A stretch of DNA of 64,000 nt from NCBI GenBank assembly GCA_052387905.1, contig JBQTIR010000011.1:157606-221605 (forward strand). Reading direction: 5' to 3'. Source of the DNA: JBQTII01 sp052387905. GTDB taxonomy: Bacteria > Actinomycetota > Actinomycetes > Sporichthyales > Sporichthyaceae. The stretch's first letter is position 1. The number at the start of each line of letters is the position of its first letter. Of this stretch, positions 7,071 to 15,314 are shown piece by piece. The notes under the pieces are model-generated. The model was given only the letters and a program-made list of their open reading frames with translations. It ran no database searches and was not told the origin of the DNA. The position numbers were made by a program, and so were the translations under genes.

Positions 7071-8171
7071 CTACGCCAGCGGGGGCGTGGCCGGACGGGC
7101 CACCAGACGGACGTCGGGTCCGACCGGGGTGATCTCGTCCAGGCGCCAGCGGGTGGCGTCGGCGATGGTGGCTGCGCCCGCGCCGGTCAACGCCGGTAGC
7201 CCGCCACCGCCGATCAGGACCGGCGCCACGTATCCGACGACGCGATCCACCAGGCCGGCGGCCAGGAAGGACCCCGCCACCGCGGAGCCCCCCTCGACCA
7301 GGACGCTGGTCACCGAACGTCCGTGTAGGTGCGCCAGGATCGCGTCGAGGTCGAGCCCATCGTCGGCGGTCGGCACCGTGACTATCTCCACCCAGGCCGA
7401 TTCCAGGTGGGAGGCGTCCACTCCGGGTGCGGTGAAAATCAGCGTGCGGGCTTCCTCGTCGAGGACCCGGGAGGTGACCGGGGTGCGGGCGTGGGAGTCC
7501 AGGACCACCCGCAGCGGTTGGCCATGACGCACCGGCACATGACGTACGGTCAGTTGCGGGTCATCGGCGAGGACCGTACCCACACCGACGAGCACCACAT
7601 CGCACTCCGCACGCAGCCGGTGGGCGTCCGAGCGGGCCTCCGCGGCGGTGATCCATTGGCTGGAGCCGTCCGCCGCGGCCGTGCGACCGTCGAGGCTGGC
7701 GGCGTACTTCCAGGTGAGAAAGGGCCGCCCCTTACGCACCGTGGTGAGCCAGGCCTCGTTGACCCGCTCGGCCTCGGCGGCCAGCACGCCGATCTCCACG
7801 CTGAGGCCGGCTGCACGCAGGGCTTCGATGCCGCCGGCTGCCACCGCATTCGGGTCCCGGACCGCCACCACGACCCGGGCAAGGCCGGCGTCGAGGATGG
7901 CCTGCACACAGGGCGGCGTGCGCCCGGTGTGGTTGCAGGGCTCGAGGGTGACCACACACGTCCCGCTGCGGGCGCGGTCCCCGGCGGCGGACAGGGCCAA
8001 CACCTCCGCGTGCGGTCCCCCGGCTCTCGCGTGAAAGCCCTCCCCCACGACGGTGCCGACGATGTCGAGGACGACCGCACCGACGACAGGGTTCGGTGTC
8101 GTGGTCCCGAGGCCGCGACCGGCCAGCGCCAGCGCGCGCCGCATCGCGGCGTACTCGGCCGAGGACGCCAT
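7071..8171 (-). CDS. ribD: bifunctional riboflavin deaminase/reductase RibD
   Basis: Deaminates the pyrimidine product of GTP cyclohydrolase II and then reduces its ribose side chain. The N-terminal deaminase has HAE (residues 54-56) and the zinc cysteines C79 and C88 in LEPCNHTGRTPPC. The C-terminal reductase (about 150-366) contains KYAASLDGRTA, SQWITAAEARSDAH and LVEGGSAVAGSFL. The ATG at 8169-8171 is used; an open frame continues upstream into rpe but has no homology. It starts 7 nt after the rpe stop. No FMN riboswitch is recognised upstream. Confidence 0.96.
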   Translation of the reverse strand: MASSAEYAAMRRALALAGRGLGTTTPNPVVGAVVLDIVGTVVGEGFHARAGGPHAEVLALSAAGDRARSGTCVVTLEPCNHTGRTPPCVQAILDAGLARVVVAVRDPNAVAAGGIEALRAAGLSVEIGVLAAEAERVNEAWLTTVRKGRPFLTWKYAASLDGRTAAADGSSQWITAAEARSDAHRLRAECDVVLVGVGTVLADDPQLTVRHVPVRHGQPLRVVLDSHARTPVTSRVLDEEARTLIFTAPGVDASHLESAWVEIVTVPTADDGLDLDAILAHLHGRSVTSVLVEGGSAVAGSFLAAGLVDRVVGYVAPVLIGGGGLPALTGAGAATIADATRWRLDEITPVGPDVRLVARPATPPLA

Positions 8172-8178
8172 TGCGACT

Positions 8179-8856
8179 TCAGGCTCCCAAGGTGGGGTAG
8201 GCGGCCTCGGCCTGCGCCCGCAGCTTGCGGATCGCCTCGGCAGGATCGGCGGCGCCGTACACCGCGGAGCCCGCGACGAAGACATCGGCGCCGGCCTCGG
8301 CGCAGCGTTCGATCGTCGTCGCCGACACCCCGCCGTCGACCTGGAGCCACACGTCGAGGTCCCGGCCGTCGATCAGTTCGCGGGCGCGGCGGATCTTGGG
8401 CAGGACCACGTCGAGGAAGGCCTGACCCCCGAACCCGGGCTCCACGCTCATGATCAGCAGCATGTCGAGCTCGGGCAGCAGATCGGCGTACCCGTCGATC
8501 GCGGTCGCGGGCTTGAGCGCCATCCCGGCGCGGGCTCCGGCACTTCGGATCGCCCGCGCCAGACGCACCGGGGCGGCAGCGGCCTCGACATGGAAGGTCA
8601 CGCTGCCGGCGCCGGCTTCCGCGTAGGCCGGCGCCCAGCGGTCCGGGTCGGCGATCATCAGGTGGCAGTCCACCGGCGTCGAGACCCGCTTGAGCAACGC
8701 CTCGACGATCGGCAGACCCAGCGTCAGATTCGGGACGAAATGGTTGTCCATGACGTCGACGTGCAGCCAGTCCGCGGCCCCGGCGACCCGCTCGCACTCG
8801 GCCGCGAGGTCGGCAAAGTCGGCCGAGAGGATGCTTGGAGAGATCTGGACGCCCAC
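8179..8856 (-). CDS. rpe: ribulose-phosphate 3-epimerase
   Basis: Interconverts ribulose 5-phosphate and xylulose 5-phosphate, and so supplies the ribulose 5-phosphate used by the adjacent DHBP synthase. A TIM-barrel protein of 225 residues with ISPSILSADFADL, the metal-binding HVDVMDNHFVPN, CHLMIADPDRW, MSVEPGFGGQAF and VDGGVSATT. Length and motifs are complete. It is the first gene of the rpe-ribDE-BA-H run, a common actinobacterial arrangement. Confidence 0.97.
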   Translation of the reverse strand: MGVQISPSILSADFADLAAECERVAGAADWLHVDVMDNHFVPNLTLGLPIVEALLKRVSTPVDCHLMIADPDRWAPAYAEAGAGSVTFHVEAAAAPVRLARAIRSAGARAGMALKPATAIDGYADLLPELDMLLIMSVEPGFGGQAFLDVVLPKIRRARELIDGRDLDVWLQVDGGVSATTIERCAEAGADVFVAGSAVYGAADPAEAIRKLRAQAEAAYPTLGA

Positions 8857-8878
8857 AACTGCCGAGCCTAGTGGTGGG

Positions 8879-9574
8879 TCAGGGAACGAAGTGGTAGCCC
8901 ATGCCGGGGTCGGTGATCAGGTAGCGGGGGTGGGACGGGTCCGGCTCGAGCTTGCGCCGCAGGGCGGCCAGGTAGACGCGCAGGTAGTTGGTCTCGGTGC
9001 CGTACGCCGGTCCCCAGACCTCCTGGAGCAGGGTCTTCGACGCGACGTGGCGCCCGCTGTTGCGCACCAGCACGTCGAGCAGGCCCCACTCGGTCGGGGT
9101 GAGGCGCACCGGGTCGCCGGCGCTCGTGCGCACCGTGCGGGCGGCCAGGTCGACGGTGAAGTCGGCCGTCGTCACGACTGGGTTGACCCCGGCCGGGGTC
9201 TCCCCCCGCCGCAGCGCCGCGCGAACCCGGGCGAGCAGTTCGTCCATGCCGAACGGCTTGGTGACGTAGTCATCGGCACCGGCGTCCAATGCCGCGACCT
9301 TCTGCGCCTGATCCTCACGGGCGGACAGGACCAGAATCGGCGCGGTGCACCACGGCCGCAGGCCCAGGATCACCTCCACCCCGTCGAGGTCGGGCAGGCC
9401 GAGGTCGAGGATCACCAGGTCCGGGACCCGGCGGGCTGCCTCACGTAGCGCGCTCGCACCATCCGGGGCCGTGACGACGTCGTAGTGCCGGGCCCGCAGG
9501 TTGATGGCCAGCGCGCGCAGCAGCGACGGCTCGTCGTCGACCACCAGCACCACCGGCGCCGCGGCGGAAGTCAT
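8879..9574 (-). CDS. kdpE: KdpE-like OmpR-family response regulator
   Basis: A DNA-binding regulator of 231 residues. The receiver domain (1-120) has the acidic pair in VVDDEPS, the phospho-acceptor Asp in LVILDLGLPD and the switch Lys in DYVTKPFG. The winged helix (135-231) ends with ETNYLRVYLAALRRKLE and LITDPGMGYHF, characteristic of KdpE. The start ATG at 9572-9574 overlaps the stop of a 22-codon ORF inside a repeat element. Classical KdpE activates the kdpFABC potassium pump, which is absent here; two KimA-type potassium transporters lie upstream instead. Confidence 0.88.
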   Translation of the reverse strand: MTSAAAPVVLVVDDEPSLLRALAINLRARHYDVVTAPDGASALREAARRVPDLVILDLGLPDLDGVEVILGLRPWCTAPILVLSAREDQAQKVAALDAGADDYVTKPFGMDELLARVRAALRRGETPAGVNPVVTTADFTVDLAARTVRTSAGDPVRLTPTEWGLLDVLVRNSGRHVASKTLLQEVWGPAYGTETNYLRVYLAALRRKLEPDPSHPRYLITDPGMGYHFVP

Positions 9575-9639
9575 CGAGTCACCGCCACGGCCAAACATGG
9601 GAGATGCTGCGTCCTCGCGGGGACCGATTCGGTGTTCAT
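9571..9639 (-). CDS. 22-codon ORF in the kdpD-kdpE junction repeat
   Basis: A short ORF, ATG at 9637-9639, of pattern MxTExxxARTx(6)AVAxTx. Its TGA overlaps the kdpE ATG as ATGA. The ORF at 52480-52548, at the aroC-aroK junction, has the same 22-codon length and the same pattern. Translation is not proven; there is no strong Shine-Dalgarno sequence ahead of it. It could serve translational coupling between the two genes, or simply be a consequence of repeat similarity. Confidence 0.3.
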   Translation of the reverse strand: MNTESVPARTQHLPCLAVAVTR

Positions 9640-9663
9640 GGCGAGCTCGCTGCGCTCGCTCAT
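9579..9663 (-). repeat. T-type intercistronic repeat, copy T1
   Basis: Read on the minus strand it starts with the kdpD stop codon (TGAGCGAGCGCAGCGAG) and ends with CCGTGGCGGTGA, which acts as the likely ribosome-binding region of kdpE. It closely matches the copy at 52490-52571; the blocks GCAGCGAG, CCGCGAGGACGC and GGCCGTGGCGG are shared. It fills the whole gap between the two genes. Confidence 0.85.
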
Positions 9664-11093
9664 CGCGCCGCTGCCGGGGCACGCTGTGCGGTCGGCAGGG
9701 TCACCGTCATCGTCATGCCGCCGCCGGGGGTGTGGGTGGGCGTGAGCGCACCGCCGACGGCCTCGGTGAACCCGCGGGCGATCGCCAGGCCCAGTCCGAC
9801 GCCGGTGCAGTCACGGCCGCGGTCATCACGGCGTTGGAACGGGACGAAGATGCGATCCCACTCCGCCTCGGGGACACCGGGCCCGCGGTCGACGACGTCG
9901 AAGCTCACCGCTCCATTCTCGGTGACGCCGGCCCGCACCTGAACCGGCATCCCGGCCGGGGCGAAGCGCAGGGCGTTCGCGACGAGGTTGGCGAGCACCC
10001 GCTCCAGCAGTCCCGCGTCAGCAGCGACGAGCGGGAGGTTCTCCGGCACGTCGACCACGACCGCGTCCGGCGGGACGTCGACGAGTGCGCGGGCGACCAG
10101 TTCCTCCGGCGCGACGGGGCGCAGGTCCACCGAGAGCACGCCGGACTGAAGCCTGCTCAGATCGAGCAGGTTGGCCACCAGGTCGTCGAGGCGGTCCGCG
10201 CCGGACTCGATCTGGGCCAGGAACTCGGCCTCGTGCTCGGGCGCCCACACCACGTCCACCTGGCGCAGGCTGGAGACCGCGGCCTTGATCGCGGCCAGGG
10301 GAGTTCGCAGGTCGTGCCCCACCGCCGCGAGCAGCACCGCCCGCAGGCGGTCCACCTCAGCAAGTTCGCGCGCCGATGCCGCTTCCCCGGCCAGGCGCTG
10401 GTTGTCCCAGGCCCGCGCAGCGGCGGCGGCGAGGCGCCCGAGCATGCGCCGGTCCTCGGCGAACAACGTGGGGCCCTCCGCCACCAGCCGCAGGCCGCCG
10501 CCGGCATCGGCGGAGATCACCGGCGGACCGACCATCGGCGGCCCGACCGCCCCGACGGCGACCTCGCGGCCGGGCCCGCGGGCCCACAGCGCCACCGAGG
10601 TCATCCCGAAGCTCTCGCGTACCTGCTCCAGCACATCGCGCAGAGCGTCGTCGTGCACGGGCGCGGAGGCTAGCTCGGAGAGCACCCCCGCTTCGAGTTC
10701 GCTGCGGTCCGCCGCGGCCCGGGCGCGAGCCGCGAGTTCGACGACGACGGTCACCGCGATGGCGACGAGTAGGAAGGTGATGATCGCGATGACGTCGACG
10801 TGGTGGGCGACCGTGAATTTTCCGTAGGGCTCGGTGAAACCCTGGTTCGCGAGCAGGAAGGCCGCGCCGGCGGTCCCGAGGGCCGGCAGGGTTCCGCCGG
10901 TCACCGCCACCACCACCACGAGCAGCAGGTAGAGCAGCAGCGCGCTCTCCAGCCCGACGTCGCTGCGCACCGGCAGCAGCGCACCGGTCAGCGCCGGCAG
11001 CGCGAGCACGGCGACCAGCACCCCGACGCGTCGACGCCGTCCGGTCAGTGCGCCTCCGACACCCCGCGGTGCTGCCACGCCGTCCAGTCTCAC
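9660..11093 (-). CDS. KdpD-like sensor histidine kinase lacking the N-terminal Kdp/Usp domain
   Basis: Four membrane segments (about residues 22-125) form a DUF4118 region of KdpD type, containing FTEPYGKFTV and ITFLLVAIAVTVVVELA. A GAF-like segment follows, then the phospho-acceptor box AVGHDLRTPLAAIK (about residue 275) and a catalytic ATPase domain with NLVANALRFAP, DRGPGVPE and GVGLGLAIARGF. The roughly 400-residue N-terminal KdpD domain that binds c-di-AMP/ATP in other species is missing, with no remnant before the upstream gene. The start is uncertain; GTG at 11091-11093 clears the previous stop. It is the likely partner of the KdpE-like regulator. Confidence 0.85.
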   Translation of the reverse strand: MRLDGVAAPRGVGGALTGRRRRVGVLVAVLALPALTGALLPVRSDVGLESALLLYLLLVVVVAVTGGTLPALGTAGAAFLLANQGFTEPYGKFTVAHHVDVIAIITFLLVAIAVTVVVELAARARAAADRSELEAGVLSELASAPVHDDALRDVLEQVRESFGMTSVALWARGPGREVAVGAVGPPMVGPPVISADAGGGLRLVAEGPTLFAEDRRMLGRLAAAAARAWDNQRLAGEAASARELAEVDRLRAVLLAAVGHDLRTPLAAIKAAVSSLRQVDVVWAPEHEAEFLAQIESGADRLDDLVANLLDLSRLQSGVLSVDLRPVAPEELVARALVDVPPDAVVVDVPENLPLVAADAGLLERVLANLVANALRFAPAGMPVQVRAGVTENGAVSFDVVDRGPGVPEAEWDRIFVPFQRRDDRGRDCTGVGLGLAIARGFTEAVGGALTPTHTPGGGMTMTVTLPTAQRAPAAAR

Positions 11094-11116
11094 ATCCCGG
11101 CGGCGGCGCCGGTGCC

Positions 11117-13075
11117 CTACGGGGTGCGGCGCGCTTCGAGTTCCTCGGCCGACCCGAGCTGCCACGGCACGCTGGTCACCATGACGCCTGGCTGGAACAG
11201 CAGCCGTGCCTTGAGCCGCAAGGCGGTCTGGTTATGCAGCAGCTGCTCCCACCATTTGCCGACGACGTACTCCGGGATGAAGACCGCCACCACGTCGCGG
11301 GGCGAGTCGCGCCGCACGTTGCGGATGTAGTCCAGCAGCGGCCCGCTGACGTCGCGGTAGGGCGAATCGAGCACGGTCAAGGTCACCGGGATCTCGCGTT
11401 CGGCCCATTCCGCCAGTAGACGACGCGTCGATTCCGGCGAGGTCTGCACCGTGAGCGCGGTGAGGGTGTCCGGGCGGATCGCGCGGGCGAAGGCGAGGGC
11501 GCGCAACGCGGGAGTGTGCAGGCGGGAGATCAGCACGACGGCGTGGATCCGGCTGGGCAGCGTCACGCCGGCCGGCGGCGGGGTCAGGTCGACGATCACC
11601 CGGTCATAGTGGCGACGGATCGCCCGCATCATCACGAACAGGATCGGCATGGCGATCACGACGAGGTAGGCGCCGTGGGTGAACTTGGTGACCAGGACGA
11701 TCACCAGCACGGCGCCGGTGAAGGTGAGACCGACAGCGTTGATGATCCGCGAACGCTTCATCCGCGCGCGTTCGCGCGGGCGGGTTTCGGTGCGCAGCAA
11801 CCGGTTCCAGTGCCGCACCATCCCGGTCTGCCCGAGCGTGAAGGAGACGAAGACGCCGATGATGTAGAGCTGGATCAGCCGCGTGACCTCGGCATCGAAG
11901 GCGATCACCAGGAGCCCGGCGGCCACCGCGAGCAGCACGATCCCGTTGCTGAACGCGAGCCGGTCCCCGCGCTGGCGCAACTGGCGGGGCAGGAAGCGGT
12001 CGTGGGCCAGGACCGAGCCGAGCACCGGGAAGCCGTTGTAGGCGGTGTTGGCCGCGAAGAACAGCACGAGCGCGGTGACTGCGGCCAGGAAGATGAACGG
12101 CACCGAGCCGTCCCCGAAGACCGCGGCGGCGACCTGGGCGATGATCGGTTCCTGGTGGTAGTCCGGCCCGGCCGGCACCCCGTTGATCAGGATGTCGGTC
12201 TCCGGGTGCTCCGAGACCTTGATCTCGCTGCGCATCCCGAGCGCCACCAGACCGGTGAACATGGTCACCGCCAGCAGGCCCATCACGGCCAGCGTGGCGG
12301 CGGCGTTCTTGCTCTTGGGCTCCCGGAAAGCGGGCACCCCATTGGCGATCGCCTCGACCCCGGTCAGGGCCGCGCAGCCGGACGCGAATGCACGCAGCAT
12401 GAGGAACACCAGGGCGAAGCCCGCAATTTCGGTTTGCTCCGCGATCACCTCGTAGTCGGCGGTCGGCGCTCGTAGGTCATCGCCCAGCACGTAGCTCTTG
12501 ACCAGTCCCCACACCACCAGGACGAGCACGCCGACCACGAAGGCGTAAGCGGGGATCGCGAAGGCGCTGCCGGCCTCCTTGACACCACGCAGATTCACCA
12601 GCGTCAGCAATACGATGATGCCCAGCGCGACCGGTACCTTGTGCTCGCCGACCCACGGGATCGCGGCGCCGAGGTTGTCCACGCCGGCCGCCACCGAGAC
12701 CGCCACCGTCAGGACGTAGTCGACCAGCAGCGCGCTCGCCACCGTCAGCCCACCGGTCTGGCCGAGGTTGACCATTGCGACCTCGTAGTCACCGCCCCCG
12801 CTGGGGTAGGCGTGCACGGTTTGCCGGTAGGAGGCGACCACGGTCGCCATCAGGATCGCGACCGCGAGGGCGAACCACAGGCTGTGGGTGAAGTACGCGG
12901 TGCCGGCGATCGAGAGAACCAGGAAGATCTCCTGGGGCGCGTAGGCCACCGAACTCAGTGGGTCGGAGGCGAAGATCGGCAGCGCGATCCGTTTACGCAG
13001 CAGGGTCTCGCCGAGGCGGTCGCTACGCATCGGCGCACCGAGGAGCAGGCGCTTAGGCAGGTGGGAGAGCTTCAC
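11117..13075 (-). CDS. KimA-like APC-superfamily potassium transporter, copy 1
   Basis: About 652 residues with 12 predicted membrane helices followed by a cytosolic C-terminal domain of about 150 residues. It strongly resembles Bacillus KimA/YdaO: KRLLLGAPMRSDRLGETLL, ASDPLSSVAYAPQEIFL, SYRQTVHAYPSGGGDYEVA, LLVDYVLTVAVSVAAGVDN, FASGCAALTGVEAIANG, and GDRLAFSNGIVLL. KimA is a proton-coupled high-affinity potassium importer; transport by this copy is inferred. The GTG at 13073-13075 is chosen by alignment with the paralogue; an earlier in-frame GTG at 13105 is possible. It lies directly upstream of the KdpDE-like pair. Confidence 0.85.
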   Translation of the reverse strand: MKLSHLPKRLLLGAPMRSDRLGETLLRKRIALPIFASDPLSSVAYAPQEIFLVLSIAGTAYFTHSLWFALAVAILMATVVASYRQTVHAYPSGGGDYEVAMVNLGQTGGLTVASALLVDYVLTVAVSVAAGVDNLGAAIPWVGEHKVPVALGIIVLLTLVNLRGVKEAGSAFAIPAYAFVVGVLVLVVWGLVKSYVLGDDLRAPTADYEVIAEQTEIAGFALVFLMLRAFASGCAALTGVEAIANGVPAFREPKSKNAAATLAVMGLLAVTMFTGLVALGMRSEIKVSEHPETDILINGVPAGPDYHQEPIIAQVAAAVFGDGSVPFIFLAAVTALVLFFAANTAYNGFPVLGSVLAHDRFLPRQLRQRGDRLAFSNGIVLLAVAAGLLVIAFDAEVTRLIQLYIIGVFVSFTLGQTGMVRHWNRLLRTETRPRERARMKRSRIINAVGLTFTGAVLVIVLVTKFTHGAYLVVIAMPILFVMMRAIRRHYDRVIVDLTPPPAGVTLPSRIHAVVLISRLHTPALRALAFARAIRPDTLTALTVQTSPESTRRLLAEWAEREIPVTLTVLDSPYRDVSGPLLDYIRNVRRDSPRDVVAVFIPEYVVGKWWEQLLHNQTALRLKARLLFQPGVMVTSVPWQLGSAEELEARRTP

Positions 13076-13139
13076 CGCATCAGGGAACAACGGCGATACG
13101 GGCACAAAGAACCGCGTTGACGGCTCTCTAGCGGCCGGG

Positions 13140-13169
13140 CCCGCGCTCTTGACGCGCTTTTAGCGCGGG
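13140..13169. other. hairpin between the two KimA-like genes
   Basis: Inverted repeat CCCGCGCT/AGCGCGGG with a 14-nt loop that offers an alternative inner stem (GCGCT/AGCGC). No T-tract follows on the minus strand beyond AAAA, so it is not a clear terminator. It may affect the ratio of the two transporter messages. Confidence 0.35.
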
Positions 13170-13173
13170 CGGA

Positions 13174-15156
13174 CTACGACGGCACCTCGGGTGTGATGGG
13201 GGGCACTTGCTCGCCCGCGGCCGCCCGGGCACTGCCCAGTTGCCAGGGCACGCTGATCACCATCACCCCGGGCTGGAAGAGCAAGCGGGCCTTGATCCGC
13301 AGCGGGGTCTGGTTGTGGAGCAGTTGCTCCCACCACTTGCCCACGACGTACTCCGGCACAAACACGGCGACGACGTCGCGCGGACCGGCCAGCCGGACGT
13401 TGCGCACGTACTCCAGCACCGGGCGCGTCACCTCGCGGTAGGGCGAGTCGAGCACCGTCAACGGCACCGGGATGTCGCGCTCGGCCCACTCCAGTAGGAG
13501 CGCTGCACTGCCCGCGGGGTCGGTCTGCACGGTGACCGCGACGAGGGTGTCCGGCCGGGTGGCCCGGGCAAAGGCCAGCGCACGCAGGGTCGGGGTGTGC
13601 AGCCGGGAGACCAGCACGACGCCGTGGATGCGGCTGGGCAGCGTGACGCCACCGGGCGGTGGGGCGAGTTCGGCGTCGACTGCGTCATAGTGACGGTTGA
13701 TCACCTGCATGACGGAGAAGACCAGGGCCATTGCCACCCCCACGACCCAGGTGCCGTCGGTGAACTGGGTGATGACCACGACGGTCAGCACCGTGCCGGT
13801 CAGCAGGGAACCCGTCGCGTTGACTGCCCGGTTGCGATGGATACGACGTCGGGCACGCTGGTCGGTCTCGGTGCGCAGCAGTGTGGTCCAGTGCCGCACC
13901 ATGCCGGCCTGCCCGACAGTGAAGGACACGAAGACCGCGACGATGTAGAGGCTGATCAGTTGGCTGACGTCGGCATCGGCGACGTAGACCAAGATGCCGG
14001 CGGCCACCGCGAGCACGATGATCCCGTTGCTGAACGCCAACCGGTCGCCGCGCTGGTGCAACTGTTTGGGCAGAAACCGGTCGCGGGCCAGGATGGACCC
14101 GAGCACGGGGAAGCCGTTGAAGGACGTGTTGGCGGCGAGGAACAGGATCAGCGACGCGGCCAGGGTCAGGAACACGTAGGCCCCCGAGCCGTCACCGAAG
14201 ACCGCGGCGCCGGTCTGGGCGATGATCGGTTCCTGGACGTAGTCCGGCCCGGCCGGGGCTCCGTTGATCAGCAGGTTGTTTGCGGGGTCGGCGGCGACCC
14301 GCATGTCGGTGAGCGAGCCCAGCGCGACGAGGCCGATGAACATCGTGGCGGCCGCGGTCCCCATCACCGCGAGGGTGAGGGCGGCGTTGCGGCCCTTGGG
14401 TACGCGGAACTGCGGCACGCCGTTGGCGGAAAGCTCGATGCCGGTCAGCGCCACGGCGCCGGAGGAGAACGCGCGCACGACCAGGAGCACCACGGCGAGG
14501 GTCCCCAGATCCGTCATCTCCGGCCGGATCACGAAATCCGCGCTGGGGGCACGCAGGTCGTCGTCGAGCACGAGGGCGCGCACCAGCCCCACCACCACCA
14601 GCACCAGCACCGCAACGATGAACGCGTAGACCGGCAAAGCGACGACGACGCCGGCCTCGCGGATCCCCCGCAGGTTGATCAGCATCAGCGCCGCGATCAC
14701 GGCGAGGGCCACCCCGACGCGGTGCTCGGCAACGAACGGCACCGCGGCGCCGAGGTTGTCGATGCCGGCCGAGACCGATACCGCAACAGCGATGACGTAG
14801 TCGACGACCAGCGCGCTGGCCACCGTCAGCCCGCCGCCGCGCCCGAAGTTGGCGGCGGCGACCTCGTAATCACCCCCGCCACCGGGGTAGGCCTGCACGT
14901 TCTGGCGGTAGGAGGCGATGACGATGAGCAGCAAGGCGCTGACTGCGAGCGCAAACCACAGCGTCGTGTCGAAGTAGACGATCCCGGCCAGGGACAGCAC
15001 CAGGAAGATCTCGGTCGGCGCGTAGGCCACCGCGGAAAGCGGGCTGCTGGCGAAGATCGGCAGGGCGATCCGTTTGGGCAGCAGGGTGTCCCCGAGCCGG
15101 TCGCTGCGCATCGGCTGCCCGAGGAGCAGGCGCTTGGGGACGTGGGTGAACCGCAC
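13174..15156 (-). CDS. KimA-like APC-superfamily potassium transporter, copy 2
   Basis: A 660-residue paralogue of the downstream gene, with the same order of motifs: KRLLLGQPMRSDRLGDTLL, ASSPLSAVAYAPTEIFL, AYPGGGGDYEVAAANFG, FSSGAVALTGIELSANG, GDRLAFSNGIIVL, and a cytosolic tail containing VVAVFVPEYVVGKWWEQLLH. The two copies differ in many loop positions, so the duplication is not recent. The GTG start has the VPKRLLLG sequence expected at the N-terminus. In mycobacteria and Streptomyces a single related permease lies near trkA genes; no trkA is in this window. Confidence 0.85.
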   Translation of the reverse strand: MRFTHVPKRLLLGQPMRSDRLGDTLLPKRIALPIFASSPLSAVAYAPTEIFLVLSLAGIVYFDTTLWFALAVSALLLIVIASYRQNVQAYPGGGGDYEVAAANFGRGGGLTVASALVVDYVIAVAVSVSAGIDNLGAAVPFVAEHRVGVALAVIAALMLINLRGIREAGVVVALPVYAFIVAVLVLVVVGLVRALVLDDDLRAPSADFVIRPEMTDLGTLAVVLLVVRAFSSGAVALTGIELSANGVPQFRVPKGRNAALTLAVMGTAAATMFIGLVALGSLTDMRVAADPANNLLINGAPAGPDYVQEPIIAQTGAAVFGDGSGAYVFLTLAASLILFLAANTSFNGFPVLGSILARDRFLPKQLHQRGDRLAFSNGIIVLAVAAGILVYVADADVSQLISLYIVAVFVSFTVGQAGMVRHWTTLLRTETDQRARRRIHRNRAVNATGSLLTGTVLTVVVITQFTDGTWVVGVAMALVFSVMQVINRHYDAVDAELAPPPGGVTLPSRIHGVVLVSRLHTPTLRALAFARATRPDTLVAVTVQTDPAGSAALLLEWAERDIPVPLTVLDSPYREVTRPVLEYVRNVRLAGPRDVVAVFVPEYVVGKWWEQLLHNQTPLRIKARLLFQPGVMVISVPWQLGSARAAAGEQVPPITPEVPS

Positions 15157-15314
15157 GGCCTAACCCAACACCCCGGACCCGGCCCGGGACGCGCCGACTC
15201 CCCGGGCGCCCACCCCGCACTCTGGGTGCGGCCACTCCGACTGTGGCTGCACGCCGCACGTATTGAGGTCCCCGGATGGGTCGGGCGCGCGACCAGGGTC
15301 CAGCCCGACTGCGG

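Noticed and set aside
8857..8878. FMN riboswitch upstream of the rib genes
   Set aside because: The ribD, ribE, ribBA and ribH genes are almost contiguous with rpe, leaving no room, and the gap before rpe is only 22 bp to the next stop codon.
15157..15314. Possible c-di-AMP (ydaO) riboswitch ahead of the KimA-like genes
   Set aside because: The gap is only about 158 bp and I see none of the riboswitch's conserved blocks; only a short CCGCA/TGCGG hairpin is present.
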